The notes under the pieces: generated by a model
Seen by the model: only the letters and a program-made list of their open reading frames with translations
What the model was told of the DNA's origin: nothing
Database searches by the model: none
NCBI RefSeq assembly: GCF_900106785.1
Contig: NZ_LT629842.1
Coordinates: 75,694 to 139,693, forward strand
Source of the DNA: Prevotellamassilia timonensis
GTDB taxonomy: Bacteria > Bacteroidota > Bacteroidia > Bacteroidales > Bacteroidaceae
Length of the DNA: 64,000 nt
Direction: 5' to 3'
Shown here: positions 1 through 8,040 of the stretch, in pieces
How the letters are laid out: each line of letters begins with the position of its first letter
How positions within the stretch are numbered: the stretch's first letter is position 1
Translations under genes and position numbers: made by a program

Positions 1-88
1 TGGCGCACCCGACAAACCCTGTGGAGGGCTGTGCAGATGCTAACCCAAAAACTGAGTTGCCAAACGATACATGATTGCCCAAAAGTAG

Positions 89-96
89 TACCTTTG
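89..96 (+). promoter_or_regulatory. -7 promoter box of the IS
   Basis: TACCTTTG matches the Bacteroidota -7 consensus TAnnTTTG and ends four bases before the ATG at 101. Transcription should begin at or very near the start codon, giving a leaderless or nearly leaderless message. I see no convincing -33 TTTG at the usual spacing. Confidence 0.6.
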
Positions 97-100
97 CACT

Positions 101-481
101 ATGAATCAGAATGGCAATAAAAATATGTATGAGGGCCTCGCCTCATATTTCCTCCCCGAAGGAGTTCTTAAATATTTCGAGGTGACAGACTTTGCAACAC
201 AGCGTACTCTGGACAAGGATGTTCTTTACACAACAGAGCTTCACATCTATCTGGATGAGCGCGACAATCGCACACCAGACATGAAGGATTCCGTGAGCAA
301 TGGTTTTGGGGAAGAATCATGTTTACTTGACTATCCAGCCCGAGACAAGAAGGCGGTACTTCACATACGAAGAAGGCGTTGGACAATGCCGGATGGCACA
401 ACAAGAAGTGTTGACCTTGACAAGGAGTTTGAACTGAAGCATAAGGGCACTCGATACGCGAAGGACTTCGCGCTTTTTTAA
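101..481 (+). CDS. ISAon1-type transposase, N-terminal region protein
   Basis: This 126-residue protein matches from memory the small first ORF of ISAon1-type elements, which is usually annotated as the transposase N-terminal region. It probably helps the catalytic ORF bind the terminal repeats, but that role is inferred. The C-terminal half is rich in basic residues (HIRRRRW near residue 89). The stop codon falls in a slippery stretch, six T followed by four A at 474-483. A +1 shift there would read into the frame of the next ORF, which opens 11 bp later, so a frameshift fusion is conceivable. Two separate proteins are the usual arrangement. Confidence 0.8.
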   Translation: MNQNGNKNMYEGLASYFLPEGVLKYFEVTDFATQRTLDKDVLYTTELHIYLDERDNRTPDMKDSVSNGFGEESCLLDYPARDKKAVLHIRRRRWTMPDGTTRSVDLDKEFELKHKGTRYAKDFALF

Positions 482-491
482 AAGAGGGCGA

Positions 492-1580
492 ATGGACTCT
501 GAGACGATAACCGCTCGTCAGATTGGTTATACGTACATGATTAACAGCTCCACGTTTGCCAAAAGATACAAGGACGCCCTGAGTAACTTCGAGACGTGGG
601 AGCAGAAGGATCACGCATCCAAGTGGATTCTTATTCCGCAAAACGTAGGTAAGGAGCAAGGCATAGACGAGACCTCCCTCCAGGGCGAACTGTACACTAT
701 CGTTCACAACAAGGATGCCCATGGTCGCAAGGGTGCAATCATAGCAGTAGTCAAGGGAACGAATCCTGCTGACGTACTGAAGGTTCTCATGCAACTACCT
801 GCAGATAAGCGTGAAATGGTTGAGAATATCACGATGGATCTCTCAGATTGCATGCGTGTCATAGCCCGAGAGGCATTCCCTAAAGCCACAGTCATACGTG
901 ACTGCTTCCATGTCGTAAAACGCGGTGGAGAGGGCTGCGAAGAGATACGCCTGCGCCTGAAACGAAAAGCCGTAAAGGAGGCGAACAGACAGAAGGCAGA
1001 GTTTCGCAAATACCTCGAAAATCTGGCAGCGCAGAGAAAGGCTTACCGCGAGCGAATGAGGAAAAGGCATGGGAAGAACTGGAAGAAGAGCAAGCGCGGA
1101 AGAAAGCCTATGAGGCTGAACACTCGCTTTGAACCCAAAAGGCTTGAAAATGGCGAGACTCTTGTAGAGGCACAGACACGATGTCGCAAGCAATTGTCCA
1201 TGAGCCGAGAGAAGTGGAGCGCAACGCAGAAAAAGCGTGCGAAGATACTTTTCGCACTCTACCCAAAACTTGAAGAAGCATACAATCTGATCAACTCCCT
1301 TAGAGCCATATTCAGAAACAAGAAACTCACAAAGGAGACTGCCAAACAGAATTTCAAGGGGTGGTATGAGAAAGTGGCTTCCTGCACTCTGCGTGAAATC
1401 AAGTCCGTACGCGATACCATCAGATTCTATGAGGATGAAATCCTGAACTACTTTGACGGACGTAAGACTAACGCTTCAGCTGAATCGTTGAACTCAAAGA
1501 TCAAATGCTTTCGTGCACAAGTAAAAGGAGTCATAGACATACCATTCTTCATGTATCGTTTAGCAACAGTTTTGGGTTAG
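492..1580 (+). CDS. ISAon1-type transposase, catalytic DDE subunit
   Basis: This 362-residue protein resembles the ISL3-type DDE transposases that form the second ORF of ISAon1 elements. Likely acidic residues are in TMDLSDCMR (first Asp region near residue 117), VIRDCFHVVK (second, near 138) and the C-terminal NASAESLNSKIK motif, whose Glu fits the third position (near 330). A highly basic middle region (about 150-220) fits DNA binding. The reading frame is intact and its stop lies inside the right terminal repeat region. It cuts and joins the element's ends. No passenger gene is present. Confidence 0.88.
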   Translation: MDSETITARQIGYTYMINSSTFAKRYKDALSNFETWEQKDHASKWILIPQNVGKEQGIDETSLQGELYTIVHNKDAHGRKGAIIAVVKGTNPADVLKVLMQLPADKREMVENITMDLSDCMRVIAREAFPKATVIRDCFHVVKRGGEGCEEIRLRLKRKAVKEANRQKAEFRKYLENLAAQRKAYRERMRKRHGKNWKKSKRGRKPMRLNTRFEPKRLENGETLVEAQTRCRKQLSMSREKWSATQKKRAKILFALYPKLEEAYNLINSLRAIFRNKKLTKETAKQNFKGWYEKVASCTLREIKSVRDTIRFYEDEILNYFDGRKTNASAESLNSKIKCFRAQVKGVIDIPFFMYRLATVLG

Positions 1581-1620
1581 CATCTGCACGGCCTACTCCA
1601 CAGGGTTTGTCGGGTGCGCC

Positions 1621-2281
1621 GCATTATGCGCGTATGGCTGTGGTGGCAGAAGCCATGCTCCATGCCGTTCCGCAGTTGGATTTGGTGCTTACACCCAATG
1701 GCTTTGGTGTCGTTTCAAACACCAATATAGCCCCTGCCAGTAAGGAGCGCGTGGAACGCTTGCTCCTTTCATTGGAGAAAATGCGTGATGACACGCTTGC
1801 GGTATTGTTTCCGTTACTGACGCAGGAAGTGGCATGGGCGACAAGCGACCCATGCCTATACTTCGAGCAAACGCTTTACCCGTGGTTGGATCTGCCTCGG
1901 AAACTCGGCAGTACCGACCACTCTTGGCTGCGTTATCAAGAATTGCATTCTAAACTCATCGCCATCGAGGAACGATTGGCGCATGACTTCTTCTCCTGTG
2001 AACTCTTGGAGACTCTGCGCCAAGCAGAGTTGTTGGGCAAATGGGGCGAGACCCCATCTGCACCACACTACAAGCGTGCCTGGAGGCACATCTTCGCAAT
2101 AGAACTGTATATGTTACGGGAAGAAGGAGAAGTCCCCATACCATCTTGCATAGAGGTCGTGAACTCCCTCCGCAATGCTACCGATGGCATTTTTGAGGAG
2201 TGGAAGCAGTCGATGACCGCTGCTCTCTTTGAAAATCATGGGTACAAAAATGACAAAAGAAAAGGTGGGTATTGGTTCTAA
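1621..2281 (+). pseudogene. Phage structural gene, 5' part removed by the IS (DUF6712-like)
   Basis: An open frame of about 220 codons continues from the right end of the IS without its own start context; the first in-frame ATG is at 1634. The text around GFGVVSNTNIAPASKERVE resembles a conserved protein found beside neck genes in Bacteroides prophages (DUF6712), recalled from memory and not searched. It is probably a head-tail connector-region protein. The 5' part must lie to the left of the window, beyond the IS. Loss of this gene would probably leave the prophage unable to make normal particles. Translation from 1634 of a shortened protein is possible but unlikely to be functional. Confidence 0.7.
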
Positions 2282-2323
2282 CTTGTCTTTTCTCTCAAAT
2301 AGATGCTTCCATACTTTCGCGGT

Positions 2324-3079
2324 ATGAAAGCATTTTCTATATCCCTGCCCAAGTCATGGTCGGAACTTTCCGACCAGCAATTGTTGTTCTTCTTTCGACA
2401 AGTCGCACGTGATTTGCTGATGAATGAGGTGTTAGCCCTTTGCGTTTGCAAATGGGCTGAAATTGTTGTGCTTTGTCGTGCAGACAAACACTCCTGTTTG
2501 GTCAAGAATAGAAAAAGCAAACGCCAAGTGGTGCTTGCCGATTGGCAAGTCACTTTTGCTGCGCGACAACTCGCATTCTTGGAGAGTTTTGCTCCCATGC
2601 CTGTGCGCATTGCTGTCATTGGCGGTGCATCGGCAGTCGCTGCCGATTTGCAAGCCGTCCCCTTTGAGGACTATCTTGCTTGCGAGAACTATTACCAAGG
2701 TTTTCTGCACACGCAAAGCATGGAATGCCTTGCGGAGATGGCGCATTTGCTTTATCCGAAACTTTCGGACAAAGCTTGTTTGGAGAACGCAGAACTGCTT
2801 TCTGTATTTTATTGGTTCGCTTCTGTCAAAGCGAACTTCACCCGTATGTTCCCACATTTCTTCACCAACATACCCCAAGAGAAAAGCAATCTCTTGGGGA
2901 GTGCTGATTTGGGGGTCGGAGAGGAACTCCGACAGGCGATGAACGCACAAATCCGTGCGCTTACAGGAGGGGACATTACCAAGGAAGCAGCCATTCTGCA
3001 AATGGACTGCTGGCGTGCCTTGACGGAGCTTGATGCCAAGGCACAGGAAGCACAAGAACTACGCAACCAACTTAAATAA
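2324..3079 (+). CDS. Conserved phage protein of unknown function in the connector/tail region
   Basis: I chose the ATG at 2324 because the protein then starts MKAFSISLPKSWSELSDQQL, which is the form I recall for this family in Bacteroidales prophages. An in-frame ATG at 2303 would add seven residues. The protein has about 251 residues, is mostly helical, and ends with a conserved-looking block GGDITKEAAILQMDCWRALTELD. No catalytic motif or membrane segment is visible. Its position between the connector remnant and the tail-completion genes suggests a structural or assembly role. Function unknown. Confidence 0.7.
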   Translation: MKAFSISLPKSWSELSDQQLLFFFRQVARDLLMNEVLALCVCKWAEIVVLCRADKHSCLVKNRKSKRQVVLADWQVTFAARQLAFLESFAPMPVRIAVIGGASAVAADLQAVPFEDYLACENYYQGFLHTQSMECLAEMAHLLYPKLSDKACLENAELLSVFYWFASVKANFTRMFPHFFTNIPQEKSNLLGSADLGVGEELRQAMNAQIRALTGGDITKEAAILQMDCWRALTELDAKAQEAQELRNQLK

Positions 3080-3187
3080 AAAAGCCAAAGCAAATGCCTT
3101 GGCTGGAATGGGGGACGTGTCCCTAAAGGGATTAAACGCTCCCCCCACATCGCAAAGATAGTAATAAATATCTAATCATGTCACCTT

Positions 3188-3679
3188 ATGAAATCAAATC
3201 TCAATTGGAATGCCACGGCATTCTTTCAAGACTTGGTTACCCGCAACAAGCTTGCCACCGCACAAGGCTTTGCCTTTGCCCGCGTGTCGGGCTTGGAAGG
3301 CTTTGAAGAGGCACTTCAAACCATGCAAAGCACCACGGCTTTTGTCTGCGTGAGCGACATGAGCCAAGGCTATATCGCACTCGCCAACACGCCACGCACA
3401 AGGCGCGTGAAAACCATCTTTCTTGCCATGCGCCATGCCATTGATGACATGGAGGCAAGGCTTTCCTGCATGGAAACACTCAGAGAAGTGTTCCGCCAAT
3501 TCATGAGCCAACTCATTCTTGAACGGACACGATTAGAACAATCGTGCATTTACCTTGATGAACGCATCACGTTCAACGAGATGAACGAGTATTTCTTTTC
3601 GGGCTGCGCTTGTGCCTACTTCCAAATTGCTGTGGACACGTTTACGGATTTAAGATACAATGCCGATGAATGGGAATGA
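3188..3679 (+). CDS. Conserved phage protein, probably head-tail joining
   Basis: This 163-residue protein has an ATG that follows a short leader after a small GC-rich hairpin (about 3083-3150). I recognise no domain. The sequence is helical, with a Cys/aromatic-rich segment (YFFSGCACAYFQIA) near residue 135. It overlaps the next gene by 20 bp in another frame, so the two are translationally coupled. Neighbouring genes are a connector remnant upstream and a tail-completion-like gene downstream, so a neck role is the best guess. Confidence 0.6.
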   Translation: MKSNLNWNATAFFQDLVTRNKLATAQGFAFARVSGLEGFEEALQTMQSTTAFVCVSDMSQGYIALANTPRTRRVKTIFLAMRHAIDDMEARLSCMETLREVFRQFMSQLILERTRLEQSCIYLDERITFNEMNEYFFSGCACAYFQIAVDTFTDLRYNADEWE

Positions 3680-4097
3680 CCAAGAACAAGCAGCATTAAG
3701 GGAACGCGAAAAATTCGTCACGGCTTTCAACGAAACCATGCTCAAAATATGGAAAGAGCAAATGACCTTGCTCGATGTGATAGACACAGGCGCCTTGCTC
3801 GCTTCGCCCAAGTCGTTACCGCTCCGTGCTGACGGACGGTTCATGGAACTCGGACTAAGTCAGTCTTTTTTAGAGTACGGACTTTGGCAGAACTTTGGTA
3901 CGGGTAAGGAGATTCCTCGCGGTAACAATGGCGACATCGGCAGGGAGCGCAAGCGCAAGAAGAAACCTTGGTTCTCGCGTAAGTATTATGCTTCCGTCAT
4001 GAACCTAAGGGACTTTCTTGCCGACAACATGGCAAAAGAATTTGTGGGCGTGGTAGCCCAATCTTTGGACGATAAGTACCTCAGATACAATCACTAA
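3660..4097 (+). CDS. Tail-completion-like phage protein
   Basis: This 145-residue protein has a central motif (ALLASPKSLPLRADGRFMEL) and a basic stretch (GRERKRKKKPWFSRKYY) that I recall from tail-completion or HK97 gp10-like proteins of Bacteroidales prophages. Proteins of this kind cap the tail tube so that it can join the head. The gene overlaps the preceding one by 20 bp. The next gene begins 96 bp downstream, after an inverted repeat. The assignment rests on remembered motifs and context, not a search. Confidence 0.6.
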   Translation: MPMNGNDQEQAALREREKFVTAFNETMLKIWKEQMTLLDVIDTGALLASPKSLPLRADGRFMELGLSQSFLEYGLWQNFGTGKEIPRGNNGDIGRERKRKKKPWFSRKYYASVMNLRDFLADNMAKEFVGVVAQSLDDKYLRYNH

Positions 4098-4099
4098 AT

Positions 4100-4180
4100 A
4101 GTTTGGAGTTTTAAGGTTATGAGGTCATAAGATCAACTCTGCAAGCATTACGGACTTTATAACCTTATAACCTCCAAACT
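4100..4180. repeat. Inverted repeat built from 8-bp words
   Basis: The left arm (about 4100-4131) and right arm (about 4150-4180) can pair imperfectly over about 25 bp. Each arm reads as phased words of about eight bases, such as GTTTGGAG, GTTATGAG and GTCATAAG. The right arm runs to within a few bases of the ATG at 4194. It could form a hairpin in the leader of the fibre-like gene. Similar octamer arms occur in host intergenic DNA in this window. Confidence 0.55.
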
Positions 4181-4193
4181 TAAAACTCAACTT

Positions 4194-5576
4194 ATGAACA
4201 CGACAAACATAACCAAGCAAATCACGGCTTTTCGGGCATTAAGCACCGAAGCAGCCATCATCCCCGAAAATTTGGGCGTGATATTGCAAGCCCTGGCAGA
4301 CTTGCTTTCTGCTGCTGCAACAAACACGGACTTGCAGTCCCTCACGGCTTGGAAAGCCAATCTTCTGAAACTCTCCACGTTGTTGCAGAGCATCAGCCTC
4401 GGAACTGTCGGCACAGACAAGGTCTGTCTGTCCGTCATTCAGGGCAATACTGCAAGTGGCGTGCTGCAACGACAAGCAGACAATATAATCCTCAAAGCCG
4501 CCACCACCGCACAAGCCGGGGTGATGTCCGCGGCACAGGTGCAGAGCCTAACAAGTTGCACCGAGGACATGGCAAGGGCAAAGCTTGCCATATCCAACTG
4601 CAACACAAACATCGCTTCCCTAAAATCCTGGAAAGCCAAGTTGGGCGAAGCCAAGCAGGTCATTCAGCACTTCAAGTTGGGGGACGTGAACAAGGTGAGT
4701 GTGGCATTTTCTGCCACGCTCCTGAACATGGTCACGGGGGAAATGAAAAGCATCAACAATGCTTTTGCCCTCCCTGCCGCCACCTCTTCGAGTGCGGGCG
4801 TGATGACCGCTGCACAGGTGCAGCAGCTCAACAAGTATTATGACCATGTCTGCACCATCGACAAGGCGGTGTCCGCTGTCACAGACACCATAGCCACGTC
4901 CCTCGCTTATACAGGCAGTTCGCGCGTGTTGGCGGCAAGCAATGCCGCAGGCACACAGCTGTTCAGCGTCACATTGCCTATGGCTACGGCAAGCGTGCCG
5001 GGATTGACCACCACACGTGCCGTGACCGATGTGCAGAAGGCTTTGAACACGCGCGTCAAGGAGTTGGGCAATTTCTTGGAAGAGACAGCTGCGCTCAATG
5101 CCTTGCGCGACCCTTCAATTTCGGGCAATGCCGAAATCGTGGTGGCGCACCTCACGTATCAGAAGCACATGAGCATCACGCTCATTCAGAATATCGAGAA
5201 CGACTACTGCCGACAAATCATATTCAACCATGCCAAGGTGTTCCAGCGTGCCATCTACTTTACGGGCAGCGACCGCAAAACGATAAGCTATGCCGAGGAC
5301 TGGGGCTGTCTGTTCCCTGACCGCATGGCATGGGACGTGAACACGAACAAGTACGTGCTCTCGCAGTTTGGCATGAAGTTCAATGCGCTTTACACGGACG
5401 CCATTCCGTTGGCCAGTGCCACAACGGACGGTCTCATGAGCAAGGGGGATAAAAAGACGTTGGACGCCACTTCAACAGACTTGGTAAACCTCTACAACAT
5501 GATCATGACGCTTGGCGAGCGCGTGGACGACTTGGAAAACAAGATGAAAACTGTTCAGACAAAGCTGAACGCTTGA
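4194..5576 (+). CDS. Tail fibre-like phage structural protein
   Basis: This 460-residue protein carries three copies of a motif typical of phage fibres and receptor-binding proteins: AGVMSAAQVQSL (near residue 108), AGVMTAAQVQQL (near 202) and DGLMSKGDKKTLD (near 413). Long Ala/Thr/Leu-rich helical segments and a C-terminal heptad stretch (GERVDDLENKMKTVQTKL) suggest a trimeric coiled coil. A middle segment (about 300-400) rich in aromatics could be the binding domain. It lies immediately upstream of the lysis genes. The host receptor is unknown. Confidence 0.65.
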   Translation: MNTTNITKQITAFRALSTEAAIIPENLGVILQALADLLSAAATNTDLQSLTAWKANLLKLSTLLQSISLGTVGTDKVCLSVIQGNTASGVLQRQADNIILKAATTAQAGVMSAAQVQSLTSCTEDMARAKLAISNCNTNIASLKSWKAKLGEAKQVIQHFKLGDVNKVSVAFSATLLNMVTGEMKSINNAFALPAATSSSAGVMTAAQVQQLNKYYDHVCTIDKAVSAVTDTIATSLAYTGSSRVLAASNAAGTQLFSVTLPMATASVPGLTTTRAVTDVQKALNTRVKELGNFLEETAALNALRDPSISGNAEIVVAHLTYQKHMSITLIQNIENDYCRQIIFNHAKVFQRAIYFTGSDRKTISYAEDWGCLFPDRMAWDVNTNKYVLSQFGMKFNALYTDAIPLASATTDGLMSKGDKKTLDATSTDLVNLYNMIMTLGERVDDLENKMKTVQTKLNA

Positions 5577-5602
5577 TAATACATATCTAAATGTAACGAA
5601 CA

Positions 5603-5893
5603 ATGACTAAACCCAAAGTAAGCATTCAATTTTGGTCCGCCCTCGCCATGCTTGTAGGCGGCTATGCCCTTGCAGTCGCAGGGTTCATCACACCGCCCAA
5701 AGGCGAAATCTCGGACTCTGTCCTGTGGATTTTCTCACAATGTCTCATCTATGCTGGCTCAATCTTCGGAGTAAGCATTTACTATGGTCGTAAGGTCACA
5801 CAATTGCAAGACAAGATTGGTGAAACAATAGACAAGGCCATCAAGGAGGAGGAACAGAAGTTGAACAATCCTAACACTAAATCTCATGCGTAA
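5603..5893 (+). CDS. Holin-like membrane protein
   Basis: This 96-residue protein has two predicted membrane segments, about residues 9-29 (FWSALAMLVGGYALAVAGFI) and 39-60, followed by a charged tail (KAIKEEEQKLN). Size, topology and position directly upstream of an amidase fit a phage holin, which forms lesions in the inner membrane and times lysis. It overlaps the amidase start by 8 bp. Holins vary greatly in sequence, so the call rests on topology and context. Confidence 0.7.
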   Translation: MTKPKVSIQFWSALAMLVGGYALAVAGFITPPKGEISDSVLWIFSQCLIYAGSIFGVSIYYGRKVTQLQDKIGETIDKAIKEEEQKLNNPNTKSHA

Positions 5894-6287
5894 AATCACC
5901 GAAATCATCATACACTGCAGTGCCACCCCCGAAGGCAAGGACTTCACGGTGGACGACATTCGTCGTTGGCACTTGGCACGCAAGTTTGCTGACATAGGTT
6001 ATCACTATGTCATCTATCGGGACGGCAGCGTCCACAAGGGACGTGCTGAGAACATAGCTGGTGCCCATTGCCTGGGGCATAATGTCCACAGCATTGGCAT
6101 CTGCTACATCGGTGGTGTGGCCAAGGACGGAAAAACGCCCAAGGACACACGCACGCCACAACAGAAGCAGGCACTTCGCCAACTCGTGCAGCAGCTTCAG
6201 TTCGTTTACCCCCATGCAACTGTGCATGGGCATAATGAGTATTCTAACAAGGCTTGCCCATCGTTTAACGTTCAAACAGAGTTATGA
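5886..6287 (+). CDS. Phage endolysin, N-acetylmuramoyl-L-alanine amidase
   Basis: This 133-residue single-domain amidase (Amidase_2, T7 lysozyme type) cuts the bond between N-acetylmuramic acid and L-alanine in peptidoglycan. Zinc ligands and catalytic residues are visible in order: HCSAT (His11), GYHYVIYRDG (Tyr near 38), and HGHNEYSNKACPSF near the C-terminus with His, Lys and Cys in T7-lysozyme spacing. It has no signal peptide, so export should depend on the holin encoded just upstream. It overlaps the holin by 8 bp and the next gene by 4 bp (ATGA), so the three form one lysis operon. Confidence 0.9.
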   Translation: MRKITEIIIHCSATPEGKDFTVDDIRRWHLARKFADIGYHYVIYRDGSVHKGRAENIAGAHCLGHNVHSIGICYIGGVAKDGKTPKDTRTPQQKQALRQLVQQLQFVYPHATVHGHNEYSNKACPSFNVQTEL

Positions 6288-6811
6288 AGCCCTTTGTCTT
6301 TCCCATAATCATGTGGCTGTGCCTACTCACTTCGTGCCGCAGTATGCACAAAGTCACAAGTACGAACACGTTTGCCACGGACTCCGCTGTACAGGTGCAG
6401 CGGCATCAGTGGCAAACGTCACGCATTGATTCGGTGTGGCGGCACACCGAACTTTTGTTCGACAGCTGCATCGTGAGCTTCGGGGTTGGAGCAGAGACTC
6501 CAACTATCGAAGCTCCCCATGCGCTGCAAGGTGTTTCTAACGCCAAGGCGCAAAAGTATTCCCGGCAAAAGCCGCAATCCATTCGTATCTATGGCGCACA
6601 CCTTTCGTCAAGCCGAAAGGAGAGCACCAAGACAGAGGCAGGGGAGGAAGACAGCCTCGCTGCGACTCGGCAATCTTCCTTACAACAAGTTCAGCAGAGG
6701 GAGTCCATGGCAAGACCATGGACTTTTCCTGTCAAGTTAATCTTGACCTTGGTATTTCTTGCAGCCTTGGTTGCCTTTTGGTGGTGCCATCGTCGGGACT
6801 CCGATGCTTGA
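6284..6811 (+). CDS. Predicted unimolecular spanin (u-spanin)
   Basis: This 175-residue protein starts with a lipoprotein signal (hydrophobic stretch and LLTSC lipobox, lipidated Cys18) and ends with a membrane segment (about 146-168) followed by HRRDSDA. Between them is a hydrophilic Ser/Gln/Lys-rich linker. A lipoprotein anchored in the outer membrane plus a C-terminal inner-membrane span is the defining layout of a u-spanin, which bridges and fuses the two membranes in the last step of lysis (phage T1 gp11 type). It is the third gene of the lysis cassette, overlapping the amidase by 4 bp. The call is from topology, not sequence identity. Confidence 0.65.
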   Translation: MKPFVFPIIMWLCLLTSCRSMHKVTSTNTFATDSAVQVQRHQWQTSRIDSVWRHTELLFDSCIVSFGVGAETPTIEAPHALQGVSNAKAQKYSRQKPQSIRIYGAHLSSSRKESTKTEAGEEDSLAATRQSSLQQVQQRESMARPWTFPVKLILTLVFLAALVAFWWCHRRDSDA

Positions 6812-6817
6812 TTTTGC

Positions 6818-7317
6818 AGCGAAGCGAGACTTCGCTCTATTGTCTTGTAGCTTTGCTCTGTTTCTTTTAATGGGCTAAACACCTTTTCATGCTTCAAAGG
6901 AGATTAGCCCACGTTTCAGCGGAAAGGCTTCTCAGGGTTCAAAGCCATTCCGTTCAAGCCCAATCCACCCTTTCATGCTTCAAGGGAGGTTGGGCTTCTT
7001 TCATGCGCGGACCTACTTTTCATGCTTCAAAGTCAGTCCGTCAAGCCCACATCACCTTTCTCGTACCTCGAAAGAAGATGCAGGCTCTATTGGTGGCGGA
7101 CAGGCTACGTGTCTCGCCAGTCCGTTTTACCGCATAGCGTGCCTTTTTTAGGCAACAAAGCGTGTTGTCGTGCTATGGCGGACAAGTCCGCTAAAACACG
7201 ACAACACACTTTTTATGCCCTTCAGCGGTCGTCTGAGTACGTGCCTTCAAGTGCCTAACACTATGGCAGATTATCATCTGCTAAAGTGTTAGGCATTTTT
7301 CGGCACGTACACAGACG
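6818..7317 (+). ncRNA. Array of consecutive hairpins, candidate large structured non-coding RNA
   Basis: No convincing ORF covers this stretch. It folds into successive hairpins. A simple stem (6818-6836) is followed by A (6871-6911), B (6920-6952), C (6956-6997), D (7008-7040) and E (7050-7080), each with an outer stem, a small internal loop and a 5-bp inner stem. Larger ones follow: F (7097-7124), an 11-bp stem with a nested inner stem (7162-7207), and a long rod (7230-7317) with 6+9, 10 and 6 bp segments. Loops of A, C and D are all TCATGCTTC; E has TCGTACCTC. The stems differ in sequence but stay paired. The strand is uncertain; plus is assumed because the flanking genes and a downstream terminator are on plus. 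Confidence 0.6.
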
Positions 7318-7349
7318 GATTACCGCCCGTTCGCGGTGGCGCGGGTGGT

Positions 7350-7760
7350 GGTCGGTCGAGACCCCCAAGGTGTGAAATTTCCCCTTGAAAGGTGGGGCTT
7401 TTGGAGGCTATCAGAGACCCCAAAATGCTTCGGGGGTGTGGGTGTTTGGTCGGGTGCGTTAGGTCGTTGGATAGTCAGAAACTCCCGAACCTCATGAGTA
7501 TAAGGAAACTTGGAGGGTTGTTTTAGATAGTCAGAAACCTTGGATTTTGGCGCATTGTGAAACTTCGGGGTGCTTTGTTGCGTAGGTGGAAACTCGGAGG
7601 GTTGTTTTAGATAGTCCGAAACCTTGGATTTTGGCGCATTGCGAAACTTCGGGGTGCAAATTGGGGTGTGCGGAAACTTGGCATCTATGCACATGAGAAA
7701 CTTGGAGTGTGCAATCGTGGTATTTGCGAAACTTCGGGGTGTATTCGTGGAAACTTCGGG
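7350..7760. repeat. Quasi-periodic GAAACTTCGGGG repeat array
   Basis: The word GAAAC followed by YTYGG occurs at 7478, 7505, 7534, 7559, 7589, 7618, 7643, 7673, 7697, 7728 and 7750, i.e. every 22-31 bp (mean about 27). More degenerate members (GAGACCCC at 7358 and 7414, GAAAGG at 7387) extend it leftwards. The segments 7505-7588 and 7589-7672 are an 84-bp tandem duplication, three units long. No convincing gene lies here. The layout resembles protein-binding iterons more than a CRISPR array. Confidence 0.65.
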
Positions 7761-8007
7761 GGTATTTTGTAGTGTGGGTATGGTGTGTGCGTTGTTTGCC
7801 TTTTCTTCTTTTTCAATGTGTTCAACCTTTTCGGCATTCGTGCATTTTGGGGACTTTTGTCGGGGTGAAGGAACTCAAAGAAGGGTATTATTTAAGATAT
7901 GTTTACATATTCCGCTTTGGTGTGGGGGTGGTCGTGGTTTGACGATGTAGGGCGGTCGGGGGGTCTTCCGACGGAGGGGTTAAGGGGAAACCCCTTAACA
8001 ACCCCCT

Positions 8008-8040
8008 AAAGCATTGATATTCAATGCTTTTATTTTTCTA
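8008..8040 (+). terminator. Rho-independent terminator before the tape measure gene
   Basis: A hairpin with arms AAGCATTG and CAATGCTT and a short AT loop is followed by TTTATTTTT on the plus strand. A GC-rich inverted repeat (GGGGTTAAGG, about 7976-8007) lies just upstream. It would end transcription coming through the lysis cassette and the structured locus, so the tape measure gene needs its own promoter downstream. From 8041 to 8174 I see only an AT-rich leader. Confidence 0.65.

Larger units (their letters stand above)
2..1620 (+). mobile_element. ISAon1-like insertion sequence, complete
   Basis: The element is bounded by perfect 25-bp terminal inverted repeats at 2-26 and 1596-1620. 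A second matching block of about 20 bp (near 31-50 and 1572-1590) follows after a few mismatches. It carries two transposase ORFs in the ISAon1 arrangement. Coding sequence of an unrelated phage gene resumes directly at 1621, so the element sits inside that gene. Only one base of left flank is visible, so a target-site duplication cannot be checked. Both ends and both ORFs look intact, which suggests a recent or still active insertion. Confidence 0.9.

Noticed and set aside
1505-1620. Extension of the phage fragment frame into the IS, as if one gene
   Set aside because: The frame happens to stay open through the IS right end, but these codons overlap the transposase in another frame and belong to the terminal repeat.
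6811-7317. Direct assignment to GOLLD or ROOL RNA
   Set aside because: I could not recall a matching consensus, so the locus is reported only as a candidate structured RNA.
7320-7694. A 124-codon minus-strand frame with repeated KFxNAPKSKVSDYL text
   Set aside because: It is a translation of the repeat array. The frame is not kept across the whole array, it has no promoter or start context and its end lies in hairpin DNA.
7350-7760. CRISPR-like array
   Set aside because: The repeated word is only about 10-14 bases, the spacing varies from 22 to 31, the intervening sequence is itself partly repeated, and there are no cas genes in the window.
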